Shown: one piece after another, positions 51,732-61,862 of the stretch
Layout: every line of letters starts with the position of its first letter
How positions within the stretch are numbered: position 1 is the first letter of the stretch
From: an uncultured Pelagibacteraceae bacterium
GTDB lineage: Bacteria > Pseudomonadota > Alphaproteobacteria > Pelagibacterales > Pelagibacteraceae
Length of the DNA: 64,000 nt
Assembly: GCA_902588835.1 (NCBI GenBank)
Contig: CACIQQ010000001.1
Span: forward strand, 1 to 64,000
Reading direction: 5' to 3'
Notes under the pieces: generated by a model
Databases searched by the model: none
What the model was told of the DNA's origin: nothing
What the model saw: only the letters and a program-made list of their open reading frames with translations
Translations under genes and position numbers: made by a program

Positions 51732-53135
51732 ATGCCAAAGACTTTATACGATAAAATCTGGAGTGATCACTTAGTCCACCAACAGGATGATGGAACATCT
51801 TTGCTATTTGTGGATAGACATTTGATACATGAGGTGACTAGCCCACAAGCTTTTGAAGGACTTAGAAATAGTAAAAGGAATGTAAGACATCCAAACTTAA
51901 CTCTTGCTGTTGTTGATCACAACATACCTACAACTGACAGATCTAAAGGAATTGATGACAACGACTCTAGAATTCAAGTAGAAACACTTGAAAAAAATTG
52001 CAAAGACTTTGACATCAAACTTTTTGGAATGAATGATAAAAGACAAGGAATAGTTCATATAGTAGGACCCGAGCAAGGATTTACTCAACCAGGAACAGTT
52101 ATTGTTTGTGGAGACAGTCACACGGCAACTCATGGTGCTTTTGGGGCTTTAGCGTTTGGAATAGGAACCTCAGAGGTTGAGCACGTTTTAGCAACACAAA
52201 CTCTTGTTCAGAAAAAAGCAAAAAATTTTAGAATTAATGTTAATGGAAAACTTCCTTTAGGAGTAACATCTAAAGATGTAATTCTTCAAATCATTGGCAA
52301 AATAGGGACTGCTGGAGGAACAGGATGTGTGTTAGAATATGCTGGTTCAGTCATATCAAATCTTTCTGTCGAACAGAGAATGACCATTTGTAATATGTCT
52401 ATAGAAGGTGGAGCTAGAGCAGGATTAATCCAACCTGATGAAAAGATTTTTAATTATCTAAAAGATAGACCAATGTCTCCAAAAAAAGAAAACTGGGAAA
52501 AAGCAATTGATTATTGGAGTAAATTAAAAAGTGATAGCGATGCAAAATTTGATAAAGAAATTAATTTAAAAGGCGATGAAATAGCGCCTATGGTTACATG
52601 GGGAACTTCACCTGAGGACGTAGTTTCAATTAATGGAAAAATCCCTAATCCAGAAAATGAAAAAAATATTGATAAAAAGAATTCGATAAATAGATCTCTT
52701 AATTATATGGGTCTTAAACCTGATGTGAAAGTACAAGACATTAAAATTGATAAAGTTTTTATAGGAAGTTGTACGAATGGAAGAATCGAGGACTTAAGAG
52801 AGGCTGCACAAATATTAAAAAATAAGAAAAAGGCTTCTCATGTACATGGAATGGTCGTCCCTGGTTCTGGTTTAGTTAAAGAACAAGCTGAGCAAGAAGG
52901 TCTAGATAAAATATTTATAGAGTCCGGTTTTGAATGGAGAGAACCTGGATGTTCAATGTGTTTAGCAATGAATGCCGATAAATTAAAACCTCAAGAAAGA
53001 TGTGCATCCACTTCGAATAGAAACTTTGAAGGAAGACAGGGAAGAGGAGGAAGAACCCACTTAGTAAGCCCAGGTATGGCAGCTGCTGCAGCTATTGCTG
53101 GAAATCTAGATGATGTTAGAAAATATCAAAACTAA
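51732..53135 (+). CDS. leuC: 3-isopropylmalate dehydratase large subunit
   Basis: 467 residues. The 4Fe-4S ligands are in [14 protein letters not shown] and [11 protein letters not shown]; further markers are [45 protein letters not shown] and [18 protein letters not shown]. With LeuD it isomerises 2- to 3-isopropylmalate in leucine synthesis. It overlaps leuD by one base and follows rplS by 11 bases. Confidence 0.97.
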   Translation: MPKTLYDKIWSDHLVHQQDDGTSLLFVDRHLIHEVTSPQAFEGLRNSKRNVRHPNLTLAVVDHNIPTTDRSKGIDDNDSRIQVETLEKNCKDFDIKLFGMNDKRQGIVHIVGPEQGFTQPGTVIVCGDSHTATHGAFGALAFGIGTSEVEHVLATQTLVQKKAKNFRINVNGKLPLGVTSKDVILQIIGKIGTAGGTGCVLEYAGSVISNLSVEQRMTICNMSIEGGARAGLIQPDEKIFNYLKDRPMSPKKENWEKAIDYWSKLKSDSDAKFDKEINLKGDEIAPMVTWGTSPEDVVSINGKIPNPENEKNIDKKNSINRSLNYMGLKPDVKVQDIKIDKVFIGSCTNGRIEDLREAAQILKNKKKASHVHGMVVPGSGLVKEQAEQEGLDKIFIESGFEWREPGCSMCLAMNADKLKPQERCASTSNRNFEGRQGRGGRTHLVSPGMAAAAAIAGNLDDVRKYQN

Positions 53136-53740
53136 TGAAAAAATTCACCTCACTTAAAAGCATTCCAGCTTATTTACCGATTGTAAATATCGACACGGAT
53201 ATGATCATTCCTAAACAGTTTTTAAAAACTATTAAAAGAACAGGATTAGGAAAAAACTTATTTCATGAAATGAGGTACGATGATGATGGAAAAAATATCG
53301 ATAATTTCATATTAAACAAATCCCCGTACAATAATTCAAAAATTTTGATAGCTGGAAATAATTTTGGCTGCGGATCATCAAGAGAACATGCCCCGTGGGC
53401 ACTTTTAGACTTTGGAATAACATGTGTTATAAGCTCAAGCTATGCAGACATTTTCTATAATAACTGTTTTAAAAATGGTATTTTGCCGATAATTCTACAT
53501 GAAGAAAAAATAAAAGAGTTAGCTGAATACTCAAAAAGAAAAGAAGAAATTGAAATTGATTTAAAGGAAGAAAAAATTCTTTTTGGAAATAATGAATTAA
53601 AATTCAAAATAGATCCCTTTAAAAAGAAATGCTTGATAGAAGGTCTTGATGATATCGCTTTATCATTAGAAAAATCATCACATATTAACGAATTTGAAAA
53701 AAAGGTTCAGTCAGCAAGACCTTGGATTTTTAATGATTAA
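53135..53740 (+). CDS. leuD: 3-isopropylmalate dehydratase small subunit
   Basis: 201 residues, usual length. The swivel domain shows [28 protein letters not shown] and the substrate loop [22 protein letters not shown]. Its start overlaps the leuC stop (TAATG) and its end overlaps leuB by eight bases, so the three leu genes are translationally linked. Confidence 0.97.
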   Translation: MKKFTSLKSIPAYLPIVNIDTDMIIPKQFLKTIKRTGLGKNLFHEMRYDDDGKNIDNFILNKSPYNNSKILIAGNNFGCGSSREHAPWALLDFGITCVISSSYADIFYNNCFKNGILPIILHEEKIKELAEYSKRKEEIEIDLKEEKILFGNNELKFKIDPFKKKCLIEGLDDIALSLEKSSHINEFEKKVQSARPWIFND

Positions 53741-54842
53741 AGTTAAAAAAAGAAAAATTCTTCTTTTACCAGGAGATGGAATAGGTCCAGAGGTTATCGC
53801 GGAAGTTAAAAAGATTATTCAGTGGTTTAACAAAAACAAATCCCTAGATTTTGAAATTGACGAAGATCTTGTTGGTGGAGCAGCATATGATAAATACAAG
53901 ACACCCATAACAGACGAAGTGTTTTATAAAGCTTTAGAGAGTGAAGCAGTAATACTTGGCGCTGTAGGAGGACCTAAATGGGACAAGCTTGAATTCTCAA
54001 AAAAACCTGAAAGGGCACTTCTTAAACTTAGAAAAGAATTAAAACTTTTTGCTAATTTAAGACCTGCCATTTGCTTTAAGCAATTAGTGGACGCTTCAAG
54101 TTTAAAACCAGAAATTGTTTCAGGTTTAGATATTATGATAGTAAGAGAATTAACAGGTGGAATATATTTTGGGGAGCCAAGAGGGATCAAACCGATAGAT
54201 AATGGTGAGCGAAAAGGAATTAATACCCATACTTACACTACAAAAGAAATTGAAAGAGTTGCGCGAGTTGCTTTTGATTTAGCAAAAAAAAGAGGTAATA
54301 AAGTTACATCGTGTGAAAAATCCAATGTGATGGAAGCAGGTCAGCTTTGGAAAGAAGAAGTTCAAATTTTACATGACAAAGAATATAAAGATGTAGAACT
54401 AACTCATATGTTAGCAGATAATTGTGCTATGCAATTATTAAGAAATCCAAAGCAATTTGATGTAATCGTAACTGATAATTTATTTGGAGATATCCTATCA
54501 GACGAAGCTGCAATGCTGACAGGTTCTTTAGGTCTATTACCATCTGCTTCATTAGGAGCTAAAGACAAAGATGGAAATATGAGATCAATGTATGAACCTG
54601 TGCATGGTTCAGCTCCTGATATAACTGGTAAAGGAATTGCAAATCCTATTGCAACTATACTAAGTTTTTCAATGGCATTAAAATATTCATTAAATTTAGA
54701 TAAAGAATCTAAAGCCTTAGATGATGCTGTTCAAAAGGTATTGGATGATGGATTAAGGACAAAAGATATTATTTCTCAAGGAAAAAAAGAAGTTTCTACT
54801 TCAGAGATGGGAGATGCGATTATTGCGTGTTTGCAAAAATAA
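53733..54842 (+). CDS. leuB: 3-isopropylmalate dehydrogenase
   Basis: 369 residues from the ATG at 53733 ([21 protein letters not shown]); the track's earlier TTG start is inside leuD. Signatures are [42 protein letters not shown] and [28 protein letters not shown]. It oxidatively decarboxylates 3-isopropylmalate using NAD. The run leuC-leuD-leuB has no leuA nearby. Confidence 0.97.
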   Translation: MIKVKKRKILLLPGDGIGPEVIAEVKKIIQWFNKNKSLDFEIDEDLVGGAAYDKYKTPITDEVFYKALESEAVILGAVGGPKWDKLEFSKKPERALLKLRKELKLFANLRPAICFKQLVDASSLKPEIVSGLDIMIVRELTGGIYFGEPRGIKPIDNGERKGINTHTYTTKEIERVARVAFDLAKKRGNKVTSCEKSNVMEAGQLWKEEVQILHDKEYKDVELTHMLADNCAMQLLRNPKQFDVIVTDNLFGDILSDEAAMLTGSLGLLPSASLGAKDKDGNMRSMYEPVHGSAPDITGKGIANPIATILSFSMALKYSLNLDKESKALDDAVQKVLDDGLRTKDIISQGKKEVSTSEMGDAIIACLQK

Positions 54843-54874
54843 ATAAATTAACTTACCCTAGATAATTAAAAAAT

Positions 54875-56635
54875 ATGACTATTTATACCGCACCAGTCGA
54901 AGAAATGATGTTCCTCTTTGATAACCTTAAAGATAATCAAAGATATAAAGAAATCGAAAAATATAAAGAAATTAATTCGGAACTTGTTAAAGGAATTTTA
55001 GAGGAAGCAGCAAAAATAAACCAAGAGCTTATTTTACCATTAGCTAAAGCAGGAGATGAAAATCCTTGTGTATATGAAAACGGTGTTGTGAGAACACCCC
55101 CAGGCTATAAAGAAGTTTATAAAAAATTTATTGAAGATGGCTGGACTTCCCTTTCTTGTGACCCAAAATATGGTGGTCAAGGTATCCCAAAAACTGTAAG
55201 CACTTTTTTTGAGGAAATGCTGTCATCGTCTAGTTTAGCATTTAAATTATATAGTGAACTTAGTATTGGTGCTTATAATTGTATACTTACTCATGCTGAG
55301 CAAAACATAAAAGATAAATTTCTTCCAAAAATAGTAGAGGGAAAATGGAGTGGAACAATGTGCTTAACAGAACCACAGTGTGGAACTGATTTAGGCTTAT
55401 TAAAAACAAAAGCAGTTCCAAAAGACGATGGAACCTATGAAATAACTGGACAAAAAATTTTTATTACATCTGGGGACCATGATTTAACAGAAAATATAAT
55501 TCATTTAGTTTTAGCAAGAACAACAGATGCACCAAAAGGAACAAAGGGAATAAGTTTATTTCTTGTACCAAAATTTGAGGTCAGTGACGATGGAGTTGTA
55601 GGTTCTAGAAACGGTGTTAGCACAAACTCAATTGAGAGCAAAATGGGAATTAAAGGTTCGCCAACTTGTGTTCTAAATTTTGAAAATTCGAAAGGTATTA
55701 TGATTGGACCTGAAAACAAAGGTTTGAACTCCATGTTCACAATGATGAATTTAGAAAGAATTGTAGTTGGTGTTCAAGGTTTAGGAATTGCTGAAACTGC
55801 TTACCAAAACGCTGTTGCATATTCAAAAGAGAGAAAGCAAGGAAAAGCAAACAACAGTAAAAATGGAGAAACAGATTTAATTATCAAACACGCAGACATA
55901 AGACGAAGTCTAATGAATATGAAATCAATTATTGAGGGCCAAAGGTCGTTTGCCTTTTGGTTGTCACAGCAAATTGATGTAAGTTTATCTCATGATGATA
56001 AAGATGTAAGAGGTGATGCATCAAATATGGTCGCATTGCTCACTCCAGTTATTAAATCATTTTTTACAGATAATGGTGTAGAAATTACTAATGATGCAAT
56101 TCAGGTATTTGGTGGCTACGGTTATACAAAAGATCAAGGGATCGAACAATTATTTAGAGATAACAGAATAACACCAATATACGAAGGTACAAATTCTGTT
56201 CAGGCAATTGACCTTGTGTACCGAAAAATTTCTTCAGAAGGCATATTTGAAAACTTTATTAAATCAATGGATAATGAAATTAAAAATTATAAAAACGAAA
56301 AAAATTTAGAAAGTTTTTTGAACATTTTTGAAAAATATAAAGAAATCTTGATATCTTTTACAAAGTGGATGAGAGAAAAAATCAATTCAAATAAGGATGA
56401 TGCAAGTGCAGCATGTAATGATTATTTAAAAGTATTGGGTTACACAGCATTAGCTTTTGCTTGGATTAAAACTTTAAAAATAAGTTTTGAAAAACAAAAT
56501 TCAAATAAAGAATTTTATGATGATAAAATTAATACAGGAAAGTATTATTTTGAAAAAATTTTACCAAGAGCACAGTCTCATTATGTTGTTGGAACAAGTG
56601 GCAGCCACACAACCATGAATGCTAAATTTAATTAA
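54875..56635 (+). CDS. dmdC: Acyl-CoA dehydrogenase, probable methylmercaptopropionyl-CoA dehydrogenase
   Basis: 586 residues, the long acyl-CoA dehydrogenase type. Visible markers are CLTEPQCGTDLGLLKTKA (FAD/substrate loop), ITGQKIFITSGDHDLTENI, GIKGSPTCVLNF, NLERIVVGVQGLGIAETAY and the C-terminal QVFGGYGYTKDQGIEQLFRDNRITPIYEGTNSVQ. Position directly ahead of dmdB and dmdA marks it as the DMSP-pathway oxidase that makes methylthioacryloyl-CoA. The assignment depends on context as well as sequence. It touches dmdB by a one-base overlap. Confidence 0.88.
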   Translation: MTIYTAPVEEMMFLFDNLKDNQRYKEIEKYKEINSELVKGILEEAAKINQELILPLAKAGDENPCVYENGVVRTPPGYKEVYKKFIEDGWTSLSCDPKYGGQGIPKTVSTFFEEMLSSSSLAFKLYSELSIGAYNCILTHAEQNIKDKFLPKIVEGKWSGTMCLTEPQCGTDLGLLKTKAVPKDDGTYEITGQKIFITSGDHDLTENIIHLVLARTTDAPKGTKGISLFLVPKFEVSDDGVVGSRNGVSTNSIESKMGIKGSPTCVLNFENSKGIMIGPENKGLNSMFTMMNLERIVVGVQGLGIAETAYQNAVAYSKERKQGKANNSKNGETDLIIKHADIRRSLMNMKSIIEGQRSFAFWLSQQIDVSLSHDDKDVRGDASNMVALLTPVIKSFFTDNGVEITNDAIQVFGGYGYTKDQGIEQLFRDNRITPIYEGTNSVQAIDLVYRKISSEGIFENFIKSMDNEIKNYKNEKNLESFLNIFEKYKEILISFTKWMREKINSNKDDASAACNDYLKVLGYTALAFAWIKTLKISFEKQNSNKEFYDDKINTGKYYFEKILPRAQSHYVVGTSGSHTTMNAKFN

Positions 56636-58263
56636 TGAACAAATATAATCAAAATTTAGATAAAAATAATGCTAATTTTGTACCTTTAACTCCTTTAAGT
56701 TTTCTTGAAAGAGCAAAAGATATATATCCAGATTATGAAGCGTTAGTATACGAAAATCGTTCTTATACCTGGTCACAAATTTACAATCGCTGTATCAAGT
56801 TTGCTAGTGCATTAGAAAAGATTGGAATTAAGGAGGGTGATACTGTTTCAGTGATGGCGTTTAATACTCCTGAAATATTTGAGGCTCACTATTCTGTTCC
56901 AATGACTGGAGCAGTTTTAAATACCATCAACACAAGATTAGATGCAAAAACAGTCTCTTATATTTTGGACCACGCTGAGGCAAAAGTTCTTATAGTTGAT
57001 AGACAACTTCATTCAGTAGTAAATAAGGCTTTAGAAAATGTAAAATCTAAGCCTTTGATCATTGATATTCAAGACGATAACGCAGATCAGTCTTTGCTTA
57101 AAAAAATTGGTGATAAAGAATACGAAGATTTTTTGAATACAGGAGATGAAAATTATGTTTGGAAAAAACCAATAGATGAATGGCAAGCAATTTCGTTGAG
57201 TTATACTTCAGGTACCACAGGCAATCCAAAAGGCGTAGTATATCACCATCGAGGCTCTTATCTTATGTCAACCGGAAGTGCAGTTGCATGGAATATGCCT
57301 AACAGGTTAAATTTCTTAACAGTTGTTCCAATGTTTCACTGTAACGGATGGGGATACCCTTGGACAATCCCAATGTTAAATGGAAAAACTATATGTTTAA
57401 GAGCTATAGACATTAAAAAAATTTTTGAATTAATTGAAAAACATGACATCAGTCACTTTGGTGGTGCACCAATAGTTCTTAATATGATTACAGGTGCTTC
57501 AGAATCTGAAAGAAAAAAGCTGAAGAAAAAAGTTTTCGTTTTGACCGCAGGCGCTCCACCCCCAAGTATAATTTTTAAAAAAATGGAAAATTTAGGTTTT
57601 GAAGTGATGCATGTTTATGGATTAACTGAAACGTATGGTCATATCCTGCAATGTGCGTGGAATGATGAATGGAATTCATTTGATGAAGACAAAAAAAATG
57701 AAATCAAAGCCAGACAAGGTGTTAGATATCCAAACACAGAAGATACAAAAGTAATAGATCCAGAAACCATGAAACCCGTGCCAAAGGATGGCAAAACTAT
57801 TGGTGAAATAATGATTAAAGGAAATATCGTCATGAAAGGTTATTTTAAAGATAAAGAGGCAACTGATAAAGCAATGGCTCATGGATGGTTTCATTCTGGA
57901 GATTTAGCCGTAGTGCATCCAGACGGTTACATAAAGATCAAGGATAGATCAAAAGATATAATTATTTCTGGTGGTGAAAATATCTCGTCTATTGAAATAG
58001 AAAATACTTTGGCTAAACACCCTAGTGTTTCAATAGCAGCAGTGGTTGCTAAACCGGATGAAAAATGGGGTGAAGTACCTTGTGCATTTATTGAAAAAGT
58101 AAAGGATCAAGAGGCAACAGAGAAAGAACTTATTGATTTTTGCAGAGAAACACTGGCAGGTTTTAAAATTCCAAAAAAAATTGCATTTTGCGAACTACCA
58201 AAAACTTCAACAGGAAAAATTCAGAAATTTGAGTTAAGAAAAAAGGCCAAGGAACTAAGTTGA
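56635..58263 (+). CDS. dmdB: Acyl-CoA synthetase, probable methylmercaptopropionate-CoA ligase
   Basis: 542 residues of the ANL superfamily. Core motifs: SLSYTSGTTGNPKGVVYHHRG (P-loop), PMFHCNGWGYPWTIPMLNG, VYGLTETYGHI, GWFHSGDLAVVHPDGYIKIKDRSKDIIISGGENISSIEIE and the C-terminal LPKTSTGKIQKFELR with catalytic Lys. It activates 3-methylmercaptopropionate, the product of DmdA, with ATP and CoA. It overlaps the hydrolase start by four bases. Confidence 0.9.
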   Translation: MNKYNQNLDKNNANFVPLTPLSFLERAKDIYPDYEALVYENRSYTWSQIYNRCIKFASALEKIGIKEGDTVSVMAFNTPEIFEAHYSVPMTGAVLNTINTRLDAKTVSYILDHAEAKVLIVDRQLHSVVNKALENVKSKPLIIDIQDDNADQSLLKKIGDKEYEDFLNTGDENYVWKKPIDEWQAISLSYTSGTTGNPKGVVYHHRGSYLMSTGSAVAWNMPNRLNFLTVVPMFHCNGWGYPWTIPMLNGKTICLRAIDIKKIFELIEKHDISHFGGAPIVLNMITGASESERKKLKKKVFVLTAGAPPPSIIFKKMENLGFEVMHVYGLTETYGHILQCAWNDEWNSFDEDKKNEIKARQGVRYPNTEDTKVIDPETMKPVPKDGKTIGEIMIKGNIVMKGYFKDKEATDKAMAHGWFHSGDLAVVHPDGYIKIKDRSKDIIISGGENISSIEIENTLAKHPSVSIAAVVAKPDEKWGEVPCAFIEKVKDQEATEKELIDFCRETLAGFKIPKKIAFCELPKTSTGKIQKFELRKKAKELS

Positions 58264-59036
58264 TTTTTGAAATAGATAAGAAGCAAGTATTTGCATCTAC
58301 TGCAGGTAAAGAATTTGATCCTACAAAGAAAACTGTATTTCTCTTACATGGAAGCGGATTGTCTCACATAGTGTGGTCTCTTACAGAACAATTTCTATCT
58401 AACAAAGATCTAAATATTTTGTCTTTGGATTTACCTGGTCATGGAAATTCGGACGGGCCCTGCATCGATTCAATCGAAAAAATTGCAGATTGGATTGAAA
58501 GTGTAAGACTTTTTTTAAAAACCGAACAGGTTTCAATAGTAGGTCATTCACAAGGATGTTTAGAGGCACTAGAGTATGGTTCGCGTTTTAAAAAAAATAC
58601 TCACAAATTAGTTTTTTTAGCGGGCTCCTATAGAATGCCTGTTAACCAAGATTTAATTGATCTAGCAGATTCTGGGGATAAAAAAGCTGTACACTTAATG
58701 ATGAAATGGGGTTACGAAGGTTCGAGGAAATTTATAGGAGGCAATCCAGTCGAGAAAATTATTAATTCCTCTAGAGAGGTGAAAGAAATTTTAGCCACAG
58801 ACTTAAAAGCTTGTAATAATTATAAAAATGGCAAAGAAGCTTCAGCTGCAATTGATTGTCCAACTTTATTAATTTTTGGAGCTCTGGATAAAATGGCCCC
58901 CTTAGAAAATGGAAAAAAATTCGCAAATTTAATTAAAAATTCAGAGACCCAAATAATTAACGAGTGCGGACATATGATTATGTTTGAAAAAGCTTTTGAA
59001 ATGAGAGAAAAGGTAGCTGAATTTTTAAAAAAATGA
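58260..59036 (+). CDS. Alpha/beta hydrolase within the DMSP cluster
   Basis: 258 residues starting at a TTG that overlaps the dmdB stop. The fold is clear: [29 protein letters not shown], nucleophile elbow [15 protein letters not shown], Asp in [13 protein letters not shown] and His in [12 protein letters not shown]. It lies between dmdB and dmdA with four-base overlaps on each side, so it surely belongs to the operon. Its reaction is unknown; hydrolysis of an intermediate thioester is a natural guess because no enoyl-CoA-hydratase-type dmdD is in this cluster. Confidence 0.85.
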   Translation: MIFEIDKKQVFASTAGKEFDPTKKTVFLLHGSGLSHIVWSLTEQFLSNKDLNILSLDLPGHGNSDGPCIDSIEKIADWIESVRLFLKTEQVSIVGHSQGCLEALEYGSRFKKNTHKLVFLAGSYRMPVNQDLIDLADSGDKKAVHLMMKWGYEGSRKFIGGNPVEKIINSSREVKEILATDLKACNNYKNGKEASAAIDCPTLLIFGALDKMAPLENGKKFANLIKNSETQIINECGHMIMFEKAFEMREKVAEFLKK

Positions 59037-60142
59037 AAAATTTTCCAATTATAAGATCACGTAGACTTAGAAGCACACCTTACACAGAAAGAATAGAAGC
59101 CCACGGTGTTAGCGGATATACAGTTTATAATCATATGCTATTACCAGTATCTTTCAAATCAATTGAAGATGACTACAATCATTTAAAAAAGTATGTTCAA
59201 GTTTGGGATGTTGCTGCGGAAAGGCAGGTAGAAATATCAGGCAAAGACTCAGCAGAACTTGTTCAATTAATGACATGTAGAGATTTATCTAAATCTAAAA
59301 TTGGAAAATGCTACTACGCTCCATTAATTGACCAAGAAGGACTTTTGGTAAATGATCCAATAATAAATAAACTTGAAAATGATAGATGGTGGCTTTCAAT
59401 TGCAGACTCTGATGTTATTTTTTTTGCGAAAGGCTTGGCTGCAGGACATAATTTTGATGTCAAAATTCATGAGCCAAATGTAAACATACTTGCTATTCAA
59501 GGTCCTCTATCAGACGACTTAATGGCCAAGTTGTTTGGTGATGAAATCAGACAACTAAAATTTTTCAATTTTAAATACTTTGAATTTAAACAAAATAAAT
59601 ATTTTGTAGCAAGATCAGGTTGGTCGAAACAAGGGGGATTTGAGGTATATGTTGAGAATGATATTGCTGGTCAAAAATTATATGATGGCTTATTTGAACA
59701 TGGCAAGGAATTGAATGTCAGAGCTGGTTGCCCAAATCTAATTGAAAGAATTGAGTCAGCGCTTTTATCGTATGGAAATGATTTTGATAATGGAGATAAC
59801 CCATTTGAAGCAAATTTCGATAAGTATATAAATTTAGATACTGATGTAAAATTTCTAGGGAAGGAAAAATTACAAAAAATTAAAAAAGATGGAGTTTCTA
59901 GAAAATTAATGGGAGTTAAAATTGATCATAATGAAATCAATATGAGCAAAGAAAAAGAATTGTTCGATGAAAAGAATAATATTGTTGGATATATAAGATC
60001 AGCCGCTTATTCTCCAAATTTTAAAAAGATTATTGGTATTGCAATGATTAATAAACCTTATTGGGATAGCAAAAACCAATTTAAAATCGAAATTAAAGAT
60101 AAAATATATTTAGGAACAGTTTGCGATTTACCCTTCATCTAG
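59033..60142 (+). CDS. dmdA: Dimethylsulfoniopropionate demethylase (GcvT family)
   Basis: 369 residues of the GcvT/aminomethyltransferase fold. [31 protein letters not shown] at the start, [48 protein letters not shown] and [17 protein letters not shown] match the SAR11 DmdA pattern better than glycine-cleavage T protein. It moves a methyl group from DMSP to tetrahydrofolate, leaving methylmercaptopropionate. It overlaps the hydrolase by four bases and ends the dmdC-dmdB-hydrolase-dmdA set. Confidence 0.9.
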   Translation: MKNFPIIRSRRLRSTPYTERIEAHGVSGYTVYNHMLLPVSFKSIEDDYNHLKKYVQVWDVAAERQVEISGKDSAELVQLMTCRDLSKSKIGKCYYAPLIDQEGLLVNDPIINKLENDRWWLSIADSDVIFFAKGLAAGHNFDVKIHEPNVNILAIQGPLSDDLMAKLFGDEIRQLKFFNFKYFEFKQNKYFVARSGWSKQGGFEVYVENDIAGQKLYDGLFEHGKELNVRAGCPNLIERIESALLSYGNDFDNGDNPFEANFDKYINLDTDVKFLGKEKLQKIKKDGVSRKLMGVKIDHNEINMSKEKELFDEKNNIVGYIRSAAYSPNFKKIIGIAMINKPYWDSKNQFKIEIKDKIYLGTVCDLPFI

Positions 60143-60157
60143 TATAAGTTAATCATC

Positions 60158-61150
60158 ATGAATATTGCAATAGTAGGTGCCACAGGAAATGTGGGTAGAA
60201 AGATTATTGAAGTTTTACATAATAAAAAAATTTCAATTGATAATCTATATTTTGTAGCATCATCTAATAGTGCCGGAACCACACTTAATTTTGGCGATAA
60301 AAAAATTAAAGTTGAAAATTTGGAAAAATTTGATTTTTCTAAAGTGAATATTTCTTTTTTTTCAGCAGGAAAAACAATTTCTGAAAAATATGTTCCTTTA
60401 GCAGCAAAACATTCAGTTGTAATTGATAATTCAAGTTTTTTTAGAATGGATCCTGACGTTCCTTTGATAGTTCCTCAGGTAAATAAAGACCATTTAAAAA
60501 ACGTTAAAAAAAATATAATAGCTAATCCCAACTGTTCAACTGCGCAGCTTGTCATTGTTTTGAAATCACTGAATGATGCTTTCAAAATTAAAAGAATAGT
60601 GATTTCCACTTATCAATCAACTTCCGGAGCTGGAAAAAAACCTATGGATGAATTGATTGATCAAACAAAATCGATATTGAATAACAAAAATTTTGAAGTT
60701 AAAAATTTCACAAAACAAATCGCATTTAATGCAATACCTCATATAGATAGTTTTTCTGACGATGGTTACACTAAAGAAGAACTAAAAATGATTAGAGAAA
60801 CTAATAAAATTTTGGATACAAAAATTGATATTACCGCAACATGTGTCAGAATTCCTGTGCTCGTTTCCCATGCAGAGTCGGTAAATATTGAATTTGAAAA
60901 TGATTTTACAATAAAAAAAGTAAAAGAACTATTAAACACGTCAGAGGGCTGTAAAGTGGTTGATGAGAATTCTGATGGTGGGTACATCACACCAATAGAT
61001 GCAGAGGGTAAAAATGAAACATTTATTTCAAGAATTAGAAAAGATAATAGTAAAAAAAATTCTTTAAATATGTGGATTGTTTCTGATAATTTATTAAGGG
61101 GCGCAGCTTTAAATGCCGTTGAAATCGCTGAGGCATATATTAAAAGATAA
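60158..61150 (+). CDS. asd: Aspartate-semialdehyde dehydrogenase
   Basis: 330 residues. The NADP motif is IAIVGATGNVGRKIIEVL; the catalytic cysteine is in ANPNCSTAQLVIVLK; QSTSGAGKKPMDEL and CVRIPVLVSHAESVNIEF are family markers. It makes aspartate semialdehyde for lysine, threonine and methionine. It follows dmdA by 15 bases and precedes sdhC by two, so it may be in the same transcript as either. Confidence 0.97.
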   Translation: MNIAIVGATGNVGRKIIEVLHNKKISIDNLYFVASSNSAGTTLNFGDKKIKVENLEKFDFSKVNISFFSAGKTISEKYVPLAAKHSVVIDNSSFFRMDPDVPLIVPQVNKDHLKNVKKNIIANPNCSTAQLVIVLKSLNDAFKIKRIVISTYQSTSGAGKKPMDELIDQTKSILNNKNFEVKNFTKQIAFNAIPHIDSFSDDGYTKEELKMIRETNKILDTKIDITATCVRIPVLVSHAESVNIEFENDFTIKKVKELLNTSEGCKVVDENSDGGYITPIDAEGKNETFISRIRKDNSKKNSLNMWIVSDNLLRGAALNAVEIAEAYIKR

Positions 61151-61152
61151 TT

Positions 61153-61539
61153 ATGAAAGAAAATAATCCATTATCCCCTCATATACAGATATACAATTGG
61201 CACGTATCATCTCTTGTATCTATTTCACACCGAATAACAGGTATTGTAAATTATTTTCTCTCAATTTTTATTTGTATTTGGGCAAGTAGTTTATTTTTTG
61301 GTGAGGGTGCCTATGAAATTTTTAAACTATTTTTAAATTCAATATTTGGAAAATTTTTTATTATTGGATTTATATGGTCTTATGTGTTTCAAATTTTAAG
61401 TGAAATAAGACATTGGTTTTGGGATATTGGTTTGGGTTTTGAATTGAAAACAACAAAAGTAACTGGGCTTTTAGTTATTTTTGGTTCTTTTCTATTAACA
61501 ATATTAATCTATTCTTCAAGGGGTTTACTACCAATATGA
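61153..61539 (+). CDS. sdhC: Succinate dehydrogenase cytochrome b556 subunit
   Basis: 128 residues with three membrane spans. The family motif NPLSPHIQIYNWHVSSLVSISHRITGIV includes the S-x-x-H-R-x-T-G signature; the haem ligand His is expected in EIRHWFWDIG. It anchors the SdhAB dimer and binds haem and quinone. It overlaps sdhD by four bases. Confidence 0.95.
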   Translation: MKENNPLSPHIQIYNWHVSSLVSISHRITGIVNYFLSIFICIWASSLFFGEGAYEIFKLFLNSIFGKFFIIGFIWSYVFQILSEIRHWFWDIGLGFELKTTKVTGLLVIFGSFLLTILIYSSRGLLPI

Positions 61540-61859
61540 TCAAAGCAACAAAAAAATGGCTTTTTTTAAAAGTATCATCTTTAATAATGGTGCCTTTAAT
61601 GTTTTGGTTTTTATTAAATTTTGTTTCACTTCATGATTCAAGTTATAATGAAGTCTTAGCATTTTTATCTTCTCAACCATCAAAATTATTTTTTTCTTTA
61701 TTTCTTGTCTCAATTTTTTTTTATTCAGCTTTGAGCATAAGTGAAGTTTTTGAGGACTATATTCATGTAGAGAGCACTAAAAAGCTTCTAAATATTGGTG
61801 TTTTTTTGTCATCTTTGATTATTCCATTATTTACAATAATACTTATATCTAACTTATAA
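61536..61859 (+). CDS. sdhD: Succinate dehydrogenase membrane anchor subunit
   Basis: 107 residues with three spans. The segment SEVFEDYIHVESTKKLLNIGVF carries the conserved Asp-Tyr pair and histidine for quinone and haem. Sequence identity in this family is low; position between sdhC and sdhA is the stronger evidence. It ends three bases before sdhA. Confidence 0.92.
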   Translation: MIKATKKWLFLKVSSLIMVPLMFWFLLNFVSLHDSSYNEVLAFLSSQPSKLFFSLFLVSIFFYSALSISEVFEDYIHVESTKKLLNIGVFLSSLIIPLFTIILISNL

Positions 61860-61862
61860 ATT

